Shown: positions 17,515 through 26,427 of the stretch, piece by piece | How the letters are laid out: the number at the start of each line of letters is the position of its first letter | Position numbering within the stretch: the first letter of the stretch is position 1 | The notes under the pieces: generated by a model | The model's database searches: none | What the model saw: the letters and a program-made list of their open reading frames with translations, nothing else | What the model was told of the DNA's origin: nothing | NCBI GenBank assembly: GCA_031976225.1 | Contig: DALYLQ010000003.1 | Span: 49,904-113,903, forward strand | Direction: 5' to 3' | DNA length: 64,000 nt | Source: UBA10646 sp003456175 | Lineage (GTDB): Bacteria; Bacteroidota; Bacteroidia; Chitinophagales; Chitinophagaceae | Made by a program: the position numbers and the translations under genes

Positions 17515-19464
17515 TTAATCGGAAATGCCTTCAAAAATCATCCAACTATATGGCGGAAAAACTAAGTGTTCATGGTCTGGCCCAATGTTATGGAATGTTC
17601 CGTTGGCAATATCTTTCACTTGCGTAAATGATGTATGTGGTAGCTCTTTAAACACATACCATGTAAGTTCTGTGGTATAACTACTGAAGTTGAAGAAGCA
17701 AAACAAGGTTTGCGATTGGTGCTGGCGTACAAACCCTGCAATATGTTTGTTGTGTGGTGTGAGCCAAATAAGGTTACTGTAATCGGCAAATGCTTTGTAT
17801 TGCTTACGCAGTGTAATAAGTCTCTGCATGGCTGTAAAAAGCTGCTGTTCAATGGTGCCTTGCTCGTTGCGGCGATCATTTTTCTTCCAATCTATAATAG
17901 GGCGATGCATCCATCGGTTATCATAGCTTTTACCAGCATCGTGTAAGTAGCTATAATCGTTGGTATAGCCTACTTCGTCGCCATAAAACAACATCGGAAT
18001 GCCACCTAAAAACATGCTGTGTGCTTGCATTACAAGCATGCGTTGTATGGCAAGTTGTATCGCAGCTTCTTGTTGATTCAGTATTGCACTTTCAAGACCG
18101 CAAAGGCTTGCCAGTGTACCACTAATGCGGGCATCTTGTGTTTTAGGATTCACCGAAAACAAAGCGCCTTTGGCGTAGGTGCCTGGGTACATACCACTGT
18201 ACCAATTTTTTAAAAATTTGCGATGTTCGTAAGGGTTAAATCCTACGGCAGCAATCATAGCATCGTCGTAACCAAGGCCAATATCATCGTGGCAACGTGT
18301 ATAAGTTAGCCATGTAGTGCCTTTGGGCTTTTGCAATAAAATGGGCTGCGCTTGTAACATTACACGGGTATCGCCGGTGGCGAGTGCATCCCACTGTAAA
18401 GCCATGTGTGTAGCATTGTAGGCAACATCGCATTCCCTTGCGGTAAATGTTCCTTCGCCAAAATATTGCATGATAGCCTCGGGCGCAACAATAGCTTCGC
18501 CAAGTAATGCCATGCCCGGGCTAGCCATTTGAACACAATGTTTAATAAGGCGTAACAAGGTGTGTGCCTGCGGAAGATTTTGGCAGGTGGTACCAAGTTG
18601 CTTCCAAATAAACGCTGGCGCATCAATTCTTAAAATATCAACGCCAATATTGGCATAGAAAAAAATGGTATCAAGCATGGCCACCAATACATTCGGGTTA
18701 CTATAGTTTAAATCCCACTGATATTGGTGAAACACCGTCATTACCCAAGCTTTCAGTTCTTTATTGTAAGTGAAATTACCCGGAGCACTTTCTGGAAATA
18801 TTTCAGGCATGGTAGCATCGAACTGGTCGGGTAGGGTTCGGTCTGCAAATGTGTAAAAGAAGTCTTTATAAAATGGGTCGCCAGCTTTTGCTTTCAAAGC
18901 CCATTCGTGCAAGTGGCTGGTATGGTTCAGTACAATATCGAGCATCAGGTACATACCTTTAGCTTGCATTTGTTGTTGTACAGCCATAAGTTCTTCTAAA
19001 GTGCCAAAGCGTTCATCTACCTTTCTGAAATTACTCACTGCATAGCCACCATCGCTTTCTTTTTCCGGACTTTCAAACAAGGGCATTAGATGTAAAAAAT
19101 TAACGCCCAGCTCCTCAAAATAACTAAGCTTCGATGGAAGTGCTTTTAAATCGCCACAAAACCGATCTACATACAAACTCATACCAACTATTTGCTCACT
19201 TAAAAACCAGTCGGCCTGTTTTTGAGCATCACGTTCTAATAATGTTGATGGCCGGTTTTGATAAGCCGCAATAATGGTTTTGAGTAGGGCTTCAAAAGCA
19301 TGTTGTGCTGCATTATGGCGTTGATAAATGCTATAAAACAATTCATATACTACACCTGCATTGGCCATACATCGCACAAAAAAACTATGATCGGCTCCGT
19401 TAATATCAATACCTGAATTACGAAGAAGTGTAACAAATTGTTGGTGTGTTGCTGCTGTGTACAT
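17515..19464 (-). CDS. Amylosucrase-like GH13 enzyme
   Basis: A 649-residue cytoplasmic enzyme (no signal peptide) that either transfers glucose from sucrose to a glucan or hydrolyses sucrose. The helical N-terminal region (about 1-90) is the amylosucrase type. The GH13 barrel shows DIVLNHTSH (about 176), nucleophile Asp in VDILRIDAPAF (residue 281), acid/base Glu in LLGEAIV (323) and CHDDIG (393-394). The order and spacing of these residues resemble characterised amylosucrases. It is the last gene of a four-gene unit with a fructokinase, a GH13 lipoprotein and an SLC45-like transporter, which favours sucrose as substrate. Hydrolase versus polymerase activity cannot be told apart. Confidence 0.85.
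   Translation of the reverse strand: MYTAATHQQFVTLLRNSGIDINGADHSFFVRCMANAGVVYELFYSIYQRHNAAQHAFEALLKTIIAAYQNRPSTLLERDAQKQADWFLSEQIVGMSLYVDRFCGDLKALPSKLSYFEELGVNFLHLMPLFESPEKESDGGYAVSNFRKVDERFGTLEELMAVQQQMQAKGMYLMLDIVLNHTSHLHEWALKAKAGDPFYKDFFYTFADRTLPDQFDATMPEIFPESAPGNFTYNKELKAWVMTVFHQYQWDLNYSNPNVLVAMLDTIFFYANIGVDILRIDAPAFIWKQLGTTCQNLPQAHTLLRLIKHCVQMASPGMALLGEAIVAPEAIMQYFGEGTFTARECDVAYNATHMALQWDALATGDTRVMLQAQPILLQKPKGTTWLTYTRCHDDIGLGYDDAMIAAVGFNPYEHRKFLKNWYSGMYPGTYAKGALFSVNPKTQDARISGTLASLCGLESAILNQQEAAIQLAIQRMLVMQAHSMFLGGIPMLFYGDEVGYTNDYSYLHDAGKSYDNRWMHRPIIDWKKNDRRNEQGTIEQQLFTAMQRLITLRKQYKAFADYSNLIWLTPHNKHIAGFVRQHQSQTLFCFFNFSSYTTELTWYVFKELPHTSFTQVKDIANGTFHNIGPDHEHLVFPPYSWMIFEGISD
18435..18449 (+). 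repeat. Dispersed 15-bp word, coding copy
   Basis: CCCTTGCGGTAAATG, read on the minus strand as T-F-T-A-R in the amylosucrase-like enzyme. Confidence 0.8.
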
Positions 19465-19467
19465 GTA

Positions 19468-20421
19468 TTACTGTAGAATAGAATTATGAAGGTGTTTGAA
19501 AGCTTCCATAGCGCCCAAATATTCGCAGGTACGAGCACCTGCTTTATTGGCGTTGGAAACAATATGTTGCCATTGCGTGATACTCAAATCTTGTATTTGG
19601 CTACCATGTAATTGGCTAAGTTGATACAGCACAGCACCGCCAAAAGCATCGCCTGCTCCTGTAGTGTCAACAGGTTGTATCTTAATACTCGGTATGGTAT
19701 GTGTGGTTCCATGCATACCAAGCAGGGTACCATCTTTACCTAATGTAACGGCAAAAACTGCTTGTGTTTGCTCTAGTAGTAGTGTAGCGGCGGCATCAAC
19801 GTTTTGAGTATTAGTAAGTAACATGGCTTCTTCGTCGCTTACTTTAAAGAAGTTACACTTACGTAAATAATGCCACGATTTTTCAATGAATACCTCTTGT
19901 TGCTTACCAAATAATAAAGAACGGTAGTTTGGGTCGAAGCTTATAAAACAACCAGCCGCTATTGCTGCATCGAGTGCATAGGTATAAGCCGTTTGTAATG
20001 GCCCAGGCAAGAAGCCTGTAGCAGAACCAAAGTGCACAATACTATAATCGTTAAAATGCAATTGTTGAATATCGCTTACACTTAATTGTGCATCGGCACC
20101 GCGGTTAAAATAAAAATCACGTTCACCATTTTCCATTAATGATACAAATGCAAAAGTGGTAAAGGCATCATTACTAGTAAGCACATGGCTACAGTTAACC
20201 CCAAAGCTTTGTAATACCTCTTTCAAATGTAACCCGAATGGGTCGTTACCTACTTTTGCCGCAAGGCTTACATTGCCACCGAGTGCTGCAATTGCAGCAG
20301 CTACATTGGTAGGTGCACCTCCCGCTTTTTTTAAGAAATGGTTGCCATGCTGTAGCGTAGTACCTTTATCGGTACAAATTAAGTCGATGAGTGCTTCGCC
20401 AATACACAATATTTTAGACAT
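19468..20421 (-). CDS. PfkB-family fructokinase
   Basis: This 317-residue sugar kinase would phosphorylate the fructose released from sucrose. PfkB signatures are both present: GGAPTNVAAAIAALGG (about 34-49) and the C-terminal DTTGAGDAFGGA (about 253-264) with the catalytic Asp. SFDPNYRSLLF and KVSDEEAMLL are typical of fructokinases. The stop lies 3 bp before the amylosucrase-like start, so the genes are co-translated. Specificity for fructose is inferred from the locus. Confidence 0.9.
   Translation of the reverse strand: MSKILCIGEALIDLICTDKGTTLQHGNHFLKKAGGAPTNVAAAIAALGGNVSLAAKVGNDPFGLHLKEVLQSFGVNCSHVLTSNDAFTTFAFVSLMENGERDFYFNRGADAQLSVSDIQQLHFNDYSIVHFGSATGFLPGPLQTAYTYALDAAIAAGCFISFDPNYRSLLFGKQQEVFIEKSWHYLRKCNFFKVSDEEAMLLTNTQNVDAAATLLLEQTQAVFAVTLGKDGTLLGMHGTTHTIPSIKIQPVDTTGAGDAFGGAVLYQLSQLHGSQIQDLSITQWQHIVSNANKAGARTCEYLGAMEAFKHLHNSILQ
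20253..20267 (-). repeat. Dispersed 15-bp word, coding copy
   Basis: CTTTTGCCGCAAGGC, read S-L-A-A-K-V in the fructokinase gene. It is one of the weaker matches. Confidence 0.65.
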
Positions 20422-20466
20422 ATGCTTGTATTAGGGTGATGTAAGCTAGAGGTATAATGCCGTCTT

Positions 20467-20480
20467 CATTTACGTAAGTG
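20467..20480 (-). repeat. Shortened variant of the dispersed word
   Basis: CATTTACGTAAGTG, intergenic, lacking one C of the TTACCGTAA core and one G of the GG flank. The same form recurs at 42059 and 43180. Confidence 0.6.
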
Positions 20481-20494
20481 AAAATGGTTTTTTA

Positions 20495-22234
20495 CTAAGG
20501 TGTTTGTAAAGCATATACAACAGCTTCGTATGGCCGTAGCGTTGCACTGGGCGGCGTTGCATAGTTATACAAAAGTGGTGTAGCTGTCGAAAGTTGATAA
20601 CCTGTTTGAACGGTAGCTTGCTTTCCCGAAAAGTTGAGCAACACCAATACTTTTTTGTCTTTCCAGCTTCTAGTGTAAGCGTATACTTGTTGGTTATTGG
20701 CATCTACCAGGGTGTAGCTACCATGTACCAAAGCGGGCTCTCTTTTACGTAAGGCTACCATTTTTTTGAAATAAGTTAAGCAGCTTGTGCTGTCTTTTTG
20801 CTGCGCTGCTACATTAAGCGTGGTGTAGTTTTTATTTACAGCTATCCAAGGCGTGCCTGTTGTAAATCCGGCATTGGCCGATGTATTCCATTGCATGGGT
20901 GTACGGCCATTATCACGACAACTAAAACGCATTTCGGTAAGTATTGTAGCTGCTTTTTTGCCTTGCTTTAATTGGTATTGATAATCGTTCAATGCTGGCT
21001 TATCTCTATAGTCGGTAATGCTGTTAAAGCCAGGGTTCGTCATGCCTAACTCATCGCCATAGTAACAATATGGTGTGCCTCGCATACTCAGCAAAAAAGT
21101 ATGTAACATAGTTGCTGCATAAGGGTTGTGTTCGGGTGCATCGCTGGCAAAACGAGTTACCATGCGAGCATTATCGTGATTGGCTAAGAAGATAGAAAGC
21201 CAACCTTCTTTTGCAAAAGCACTATCCCAAGTAGAAAAAACACGTTTAAACTGTAGCAAATTGTAACCACTACTTTTAGCAAGATCTACTGCTTCAAAAG
21301 CATAAGCCATATTCAATTCTTTACGAGCTGCATCAACGAGTTGATGCGCATCTTCAAAACTATTGCCTGCACCTTCGGCTACACTCATAACACCGTACTT
21401 ACTAAGCACTTGCTCATTCATTTCACGCAAGTAGTTATGAATAGCCGGTTTCATAGCCACATGCTTTGCAAATTGTTGTTCATAACCTTGCGGTAAATGA
21501 GGCCAGCTAGTGTCTTTAGCAGCAAATTGAAATGCATCGAGCCTAAAACCATCTACTCCTTTTTGAGCCCAGAATTCCATCATATCATAAATCTCTTGGC
21601 GTAGCTTCGGATTTTCCCAATTTAAATCGGGTTGTTTAACACCAAAATAGTGTAGGTAATAAGCGTTGGTTAGCGAATCGTATTTCCAAGCATCATGGTT
21701 AATATCAAACAAACTATAGCGATACGGTGGCTTACCCTTCTCGGCAGGCCACCAATGATAATAGTTACGGTAAGGGTTGTTACGGCTGCTTCGGCTTTGG
21801 CGAAACCAATCATGTTCATCGCTGCTATGGTTCACAACAATATCCATAATTAACTTCAGGCCTCGTTGGTGCATAGCTGCAAGCAATGCATCAAAATCTT
21901 CCATCGTACCAAAATCTTTCATAATAGCACGATAATCGCTAACATCGTAGCCATTATCATCGTTGGGCGAACTATAAATAGGGTTCAACCAAATGGCATC
22001 AATACCCAAGCTTTGTAAATAATCAAGCTCCGATAGAATACCTTTTAAATCACCAATGCCATCGCCATCACTATCTTTAAAGCTTCGCGGATATAGCTGA
22101 TAAATTACTGCCGATTTCCACCAATTCGAATCTTTATTTGTGATGGTTGTTGCCTTTGTGGTAGGCGTGTTTTGGCATCCGCACCATTGCAAAGCAGCTA
22201 CAATCATACAACTCCAAAGCAAATTTTTCCGCAT
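20495..22234 (-). CDS. GH13 alpha-glucosidase-type lipoprotein
   Basis: The 579-residue exported enzyme has a Cys-containing lipoprotein-like signal (1-20, ALQWCGC). The catalytic barrel begins WWKSAVIYQLYPRSFKDSDGDG. DIVVNHSSDEH (about 131) is conserved region I, GVDGFRLDAF (Asp 233) holds the nucleophile, MSVAEGAG (Glu 287) the acid/base and FLANHDNARM (Asp 354) the third acid. A beta-sandwich C-terminal domain is present. The type fits oligo-1,6-glucosidase, alpha-glucosidase or sucrose-acting members. It sits between the transporter and the fructokinase in one operon and probably works in the periplasm. Exact substrate uncertain. Confidence 0.88.
   Translation of the reverse strand: MRKNLLWSCMIVAALQWCGCQNTPTTKATTITNKDSNWWKSAVIYQLYPRSFKDSDGDGIGDLKGILSELDYLQSLGIDAIWLNPIYSSPNDDNGYDVSDYRAIMKDFGTMEDFDALLAAMHQRGLKLIMDIVVNHSSDEHDWFRQSRSSRNNPYRNYYHWWPAEKGKPPYRYSLFDINHDAWKYDSLTNAYYLHYFGVKQPDLNWENPKLRQEIYDMMEFWAQKGVDGFRLDAFQFAAKDTSWPHLPQGYEQQFAKHVAMKPAIHNYLREMNEQVLSKYGVMSVAEGAGNSFEDAHQLVDAARKELNMAYAFEAVDLAKSSGYNLLQFKRVFSTWDSAFAKEGWLSIFLANHDNARMVTRFASDAPEHNPYAATMLHTFLLSMRGTPYCYYGDELGMTNPGFNSITDYRDKPALNDYQYQLKQGKKAATILTEMRFSCRDNGRTPMQWNTSANAGFTTGTPWIAVNKNYTTLNVAAQQKDSTSCLTYFKKMVALRKREPALVHGSYTLVDANNQQVYAYTRSWKDKKVLVLLNFSGKQATVQTGYQLSTATPLLYNYATPPSATLRPYEAVVYALQTP
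21485..21499 (+). repeat. Dispersed 15-bp word, coding copy
   Basis: ACCTTGCGGTAAATG, read on the minus strand as P-H-L-P-Q-G-Y in the GH13 lipoprotein. Confidence 0.9.
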
Positions 22235-22252
22235 CTGATACGTATTAATTGG

Positions 22253-23584
22253 TTAGTGTCCGCCTCCTGATAATATTACAGGTGTAGTTTTAGGTTTTGA
22301 TTTTATAAGGCTAGTTGCAAGTGCAGCTAAAAGCAGCAACACACCCGCTACTGTAACGGCATTACCCGCATCGTTATGTAACCAATGTTTTAAGATATAG
22401 CCAAAACTGATGTTTTGCAATATCATCGGTACTACAATCATCATATTAATAATACCCATATACACCCCGTAACGTTCTTTAGGTATTTCGCTCACCACCA
22501 TTAAATAAGGGATACCCATCATACTTGCCCAGCCAATACCAAAACCAGTAATGGCTGGGAATAACAAGTACTTGTTCTCAATCTGGGGGAAGGCTATAAA
22601 GCCAATGCCAGCCAGCAGCAAGCAGGTAAAGTGTACCCACTTGGCAGCATATTTTCTTGCAAAACCTACCAATAAAAAGGCGGTTAAAAAAGTTACGATA
22701 TTGTACCAACCATTTACAAGGCCTGTCCAGCTTACAGCCTCGGCATACAGTGCTTTATTTTCTGGTGTGGTTTTATATACCGATAGTGCAACACTTTTAG
22801 AAGCGTTTTGCCAGTAGCAGAACAAAGCATACCACTGAAAAAGATACACCAACGCTAGTTGCCACATTACTTTAGGCATCTCTTTAAAAGCATGTACAAT
22901 TTCTTTAAACGGCGTGAAAACATCTAACGTCTGCTGCCGCATAACTTTGAGTTCAGCCTCTGTTGGAGGTATTTCAGGCGTAGTACGCATACTCCACCAA
23001 ATGCTTCCAATACTACAAACGGCACCTAAAAAAAACGAAGCATATACCCACGTGTATAGCTTACCAATAACACCTGTAAAAATCATAGGAAACACAAATA
23101 GCGAAACATTGGCCAGCGTTTGTCCGAATCCGGTAAAAAAACTTTGTGCCTGAAAGCCTGTGGGCTGCTGCGTTGCATCGAGTTTATCGGCAATAAAAGC
23201 CCTGTAAGGTTCCATAGCAGTATTATTGCCAGCATCTAAAATCCACAATAAACCAGCGGCCATCCACAGTTCGCTGCTAAATGGGTATAATAAAAGAGCA
23301 AGGCTACACAGCAATGCCCCAAACAAAAAATATGGCTTACGGCGACCAAATTTTGGATGCCATGTTTTATCACTTAAAGCACCAATGATAGGTTGTACTA
23401 CTAGCCCAGTTACAGGGCCGGCTAAGTTCAGCAGTGGAATTTCATCGGGACTGGCGCCTAAAAAATCGTAGATGGGGTTCACCGCACTTTGTTGCAAGCC
23501 AAAACTGTATTGAATGCCAAAAAAGCCAACATTCATATTAATAATTTGCCAAAAACTGAGGCGTGGTTTGGTACCTGAAAGCAT
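22253..23584 (-). CDS. SLC45/GPH-like sugar transporter (MFS)
   Basis: A 443-residue inner-membrane permease with about twelve helices, from ATG 23584 (an in-frame TTG lies 6 bp upstream). The loop after helix 2 reads SDKTWHPKFGRRKPYF, carrying the GRRKPY/F signature typical of SLC45 sucrose and maltose transporters. It is the first gene of the probable sucrose unit, followed after 18 bp by the GH13 lipoprotein. It would import sucrose or a sucrose-related disaccharide with protons. No SusC/SusD pair is visible. Confidence 0.87.
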   Translation of the reverse strand: MLSGTKPRLSFWQIINMNVGFFGIQYSFGLQQSAVNPIYDFLGASPDEIPLLNLAGPVTGLVVQPIIGALSDKTWHPKFGRRKPYFLFGALLCSLALLLYPFSSELWMAAGLLWILDAGNNTAMEPYRAFIADKLDATQQPTGFQAQSFFTGFGQTLANVSLFVFPMIFTGVIGKLYTWVYASFFLGAVCSIGSIWWSMRTTPEIPPTEAELKVMRQQTLDVFTPFKEIVHAFKEMPKVMWQLALVYLFQWYALFCYWQNASKSVALSVYKTTPENKALYAEAVSWTGLVNGWYNIVTFLTAFLLVGFARKYAAKWVHFTCLLLAGIGFIAFPQIENKYLLFPAITGFGIGWASMMGIPYLMVVSEIPKERYGVYMGIINMMIVVPMILQNISFGYILKHWLHNDAGNAVTVAGVLLLLAALATSLIKSKPKTTPVILSGGGH

Positions 23585-23685
23585 AAGCAAGCGTGTTCAT
23601 TTGGAAAGATACAATCCCACGGCCCAAGCTGCTAGCCTTCAACTACAATTTAAAGATACTGTCGCCTTTAATGTTTTTTTAAGTC

Positions 23686-23756
23686 GCCTTACGGCAAATG
23701 AAGTAACATACAATAACGAATTCATAAGTGATTGCGAAGCACATTTACCGTAAGGT
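23686..23756. repeat. Inverted pair of the dispersed word, wide spacing
   Basis: GCCTTACGGCAAATG (23686-23700) and CATTTACCGTAAGGT (23742-23756) face each other 41 bp apart in the divergent promoter region between the transporter and yicC. The arm order is the same as in the tight pairs, but the spacing makes a terminator role unlikely. Confidence 0.8.
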
Positions 23757-23817
23757 GTTTGTTCTAACAAAAAGATATGCTTAAAGCTGCTTACTTTGCC
23801 ATACTAAATATTTGCGG

Positions 23818-24693
23818 ATGCTTTTTTCAATGACCGGCTTCGGAAGGGCCGAGCAAACCATAGGCGATAAAAATTTTATTGTAGACATACGTAGCCTTAA
23901 CGGCAAGCAGCTCGATGTTAGGCTTACACTGCCCAGTTTATTGAAGCCCTACGAAATTGATATTCGCAACCGCATTGCTGCAGGCCTGGAGCGTGGCAGC
24001 GTAGAATGTAGCATTTATCTAAAACAAAATGGTGCAGCAAAATCGTTGGCTATTAATACCGATTTAGTGGCTGCATATTACGAGCCGCTGCAACAAATGG
24101 CAGCACAAAAGGGCTGGAATGTGGAGGGTGTTTTGGCTGCTATCTTGCGCATGCCAGAAGTGGTAGCACCACCTACAGAAATATTGAGCGAAGCCGAGTA
24201 TCATAGTTTTATACCGGTACTATCTTCGGCGATAGAAGCACTCAACCAACATCGAAAAGAAGAAGGTGCAGCGCTAGAGGTAGATTTGTTGCAACGTATT
24301 ACGGCCATAAGCCAACACCAAGCTGCTATTCAAGCATTGGCCCCCAATCGTCGTACAAAAATCAAAGAAGGGTTAGTGAAATTGCTCGAAGAGCAAGTAG
24401 GCCCCGAACACTACGATGCTAACCGCCTAGAGCAAGAGTTAATTTATTATATCGAGAAAATAGATATTAGCGAAGAACAGGTACGTTTATCGAATCATTT
24501 GCAGTATTTCAAAACCATGCTGCAAGAACCCGATAAAGGAAAGGGCAAAAAACTGTCGTTCATTATTCAAGAAATTGGTAGAGAAATTAATACTACCGGC
24601 AGCAAAGCCTACGATGCCGACATCCAGAAAATTGTAGTGCTTATGAAAGACGAATTAGAAAAAGCCAAAGAACAAATTTTAAACGTATTGTAA
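23818..24693 (+). CDS. yicC: YicC/YloC-family endoribonuclease
   Basis: ATG 23818 is chosen (an in-frame TTG lies 6 bp upstream), giving MLFSMTGFGRAE, the family start. The 291-residue protein has the N-terminal YicC domain with SLNGKQLDVRLTLP (about 27-40) and RGSVECSIYL, and the C-terminal DUF1732 block with EEQVRLSNHL (about 222), FIIQEIGREINTTGSKA (about 245) and the closing KAKEQILNVL. The family includes RNA endonucleases acting in mRNA decay. Its stop overlaps the gldH start (TAATG), so they are translationally coupled. Confidence 0.93.
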   Translation: MLFSMTGFGRAEQTIGDKNFIVDIRSLNGKQLDVRLTLPSLLKPYEIDIRNRIAAGLERGSVECSIYLKQNGAAKSLAINTDLVAAYYEPLQQMAAQKGWNVEGVLAAILRMPEVVAPPTEILSEAEYHSFIPVLSSAIEALNQHRKEEGAALEVDLLQRITAISQHQAAIQALAPNRRTKIKEGLVKLLEEQVGPEHYDANRLEQELIYYIEKIDISEEQVRLSNHLQYFKTMLQEPDKGKGKKLSFIIQEIGREINTTGSKAYDADIQKIVVLMKDELEKAKEQILNVL

Positions 24694-25169
24694 TGGTTAT
24701 AAAGCAGTTGTATGTTGCTGTTTGTATGGTTACGTTGGTTGTAGTAAGCGCTGCTTGCACAAACATCAACATATATGAACGTACGGAGTATTTTCCTACG
24801 CATACATGGGCCGATTCAGTGAAGCCCAGCTTTACCTTTAACATCACTGATACCACACAGCCCTACAATTTATACATAGTGTTACGCCATACCGATGCCT
24901 ATCACTTCAATAATATGTGGGTAAATGTTACCACAAAAGCACCTCAAGGCAAGCCTGAAACACAAATGTTAGAACTACCACTTGCTACCAATGCAAATGG
25001 TTGGCTCGCTAAAGGTATGGACGATATCTTTGAACATAGAATTCGTATTAACCAATATCCCGTTAACTTGAAGTTGGGTACGTACCAATTCACACTACAA
25101 CATACCATGCGTGAAAACCCATTGACCAATGTGTTGAATGCTGGAATACGTGTTGAAAGACTGCAATAG
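24693..25169 (+). CDS. gldH: Gliding-motility lipoprotein GldH
   Basis: A 158-residue lipoprotein with lipobox VSAAC (Cys 22). The family blocks YNLYIVLRHTDAYHFNNMWVNV (about 55-76), LELPLATNANGWLAKGMDDIFEHRI (about 91-115) and LGTYQFTLQHTMRENPL are clear. In Flavobacterium johnsoniae GldH is needed for type IX-powered gliding, and many non-gliding Bacteroidota keep it. The neighbourhood gldH-holB-ricT is a common Bacteroidota arrangement. It fits with the type IX-sorted subtilase at 30-33 kb. No other gld genes are in the window. Confidence 0.92.
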   Translation: MVIKQLYVAVCMVTLVVVSAACTNINIYERTEYFPTHTWADSVKPSFTFNITDTTQPYNLYIVLRHTDAYHFNNMWVNVTTKAPQGKPETQMLELPLATNANGWLAKGMDDIFEHRIRINQYPVNLKLGTYQFTLQHTMRENPLTNVLNAGIRVERLQ

Positions 25170-25197
25170 TTACTGATTATCATCACCATCATTGTAA

Positions 25198-25212
25198 TAT
25201 TTACCGTAAGGC
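25198..25212 (-). repeat. Dispersed 15-bp word, immediately before a start codon
   Basis: TATTTACCGTAAGGC ends one base before the holB ATG (25213), so it occupies the 5' leader of the message. Confidence 0.85.
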
Positions 25213-26427
25213 ATGCTTTTTTCTGATGTAATTGGACAACAAGAGGTGAAACAACACCTTACCGATTTGGTGGCAAACAATCGGTTGAGCCATGCATTGC
25301 TCTTTTTGGGTAAAGAAGGAAGTGGTGCGCTGCCCCTTGCCGTAGCTTTTGCACAGTACTTGGTGAGCTTGCCACAGCAGGCTGCCGCAGAACCTGTAGC
25401 CGATTTATTTGGTGGATTTTCGCCATTACCAACCGATAACGAGGTATCGGCCTTCATTCATCCGAACGATATTGCAGCACAACCCGCTTATGCTAGAGCA
25501 GCAGCGTTGCAACACCCCGATTTGCATTTTAGCTTTCCGGTTATTTCCAAAAAAAGTGGCGAACAACCTGTAAGCAACGATTTTATAGCCGATTTCCGCA
25601 GCTTTTTCCAACAGTTCCCTTACGGAAATGCCTACGATTGGCTACAAAGCATCAACGCCGAAAACAAACAAGGTAATATTACTGGCCGCGAGTGCGATGA
25701 AATTAGCCGTAAGCTAAGTTTGAAAGCCTACGAAAGCAGATACAAGGTATTGGTGCTTTGGATGCCCGAGTACCTCGGCAATATGGGCAACAAGCTACTT
25801 AAACTCATAGAAGAGCCACCACCTAATACTATTTTTCTGCTCGTTGCCGAAAATGAAGAGCAAATATTATTAACCATCCGAAGTCGTTGCCAACTCATTA
25901 AAGTGCCCACCCTGCATCCACAAGAAGTGGCCGATGCACTTGTACAGCGCAACCAAACAGCACCCGAATTAGCACTTCAGGTAGCGAACATTTGCGATGG
26001 CAACTACCGCGAAGCCCTGCAACAAATTGCCCATGCTGGCGACGATTGGCTGGCGCTGGTAAGAGATTGCCTAAACGCATCTTTACGACAAGGCCCTGCC
26101 GCAGAGGTTAAATGGGTAGATGAAATGAATAAGCTTGGCCGCGAAAAACAAAAACAGTTCTTACAATTTTTCAATCACCTACTGGCACAATCGTTACGCT
26201 TACGCATTTTAGGCGACGCTGCCGTACCTATGGCCGATGCCGAACGCGAACTAGCACACCGCATACATCGAATGATTGGTTTTTATCAGTTACAAGCAAT
26301 TGTAGAAGAACTCGATAAGGCCGCTTATTACGTTGAGCGTAATGCTAATAGTAAAATGTTATTTCATGCCCTAAGCATTAAAATGCGGCATATCGTGCAT
26401 GAAAAACAGTTTATTACTGCCGTGTAA
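25213..26427 (+). CDS. holB: DNA polymerase III clamp-loader subunit delta'
   Basis: A 404-residue AAA+ clamp-loader subunit. It has FSDVIGQQEVKQHL (N-terminus), LSHALLFLGKEGSGALPLA with a P-loop that has lost its Lys-Ser/Thr as is normal for delta', HPDLHFSFPVI (about 94), KLLKLIEEPPPNTIFLLV (about 196) and the arginine-finger-region motif IRSRCQLIKVP (about 221). The usual Cys-rich zinc module before HPDLHF is replaced by a longer Cys-free segment (about 58-90). The C-terminal helical collar domain is complete. The gene follows gldH and precedes ricT after a long spacer. Confidence 0.9.
   Translation: MLFSDVIGQQEVKQHLTDLVANNRLSHALLFLGKEGSGALPLAVAFAQYLVSLPQQAAAEPVADLFGGFSPLPTDNEVSAFIHPNDIAAQPAYARAAALQHPDLHFSFPVISKKSGEQPVSNDFIADFRSFFQQFPYGNAYDWLQSINAENKQGNITGRECDEISRKLSLKAYESRYKVLVLWMPEYLGNMGNKLLKLIEEPPPNTIFLLVAENEEQILLTIRSRCQLIKVPTLHPQEVADALVQRNQTAPELALQVANICDGNYREALQQIAHAGDDWLALVRDCLNASLRQGPAAEVKWVDEMNKLGREKQKQFLQFFNHLLAQSLRLRILGDAAVPMADAERELAHRIHRMIGFYQLQAIVEELDKAAYYVERNANSKMLFHALSIKMRHIVHEKQFITAV

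Noticed and set aside
23514..23753. Plus-strand frame overlapping the transporter start
   Set aside because: Its first half is antisense to the transporter and its end is formed by a dispersed-word copy (H-L-P-stop). It has no family.
25618..25632. CCCTTACGGAAATG in holB
   Set aside because: One base shorter than the word. It reads F-P-Y-G-N and may be a decayed copy, but was not counted.
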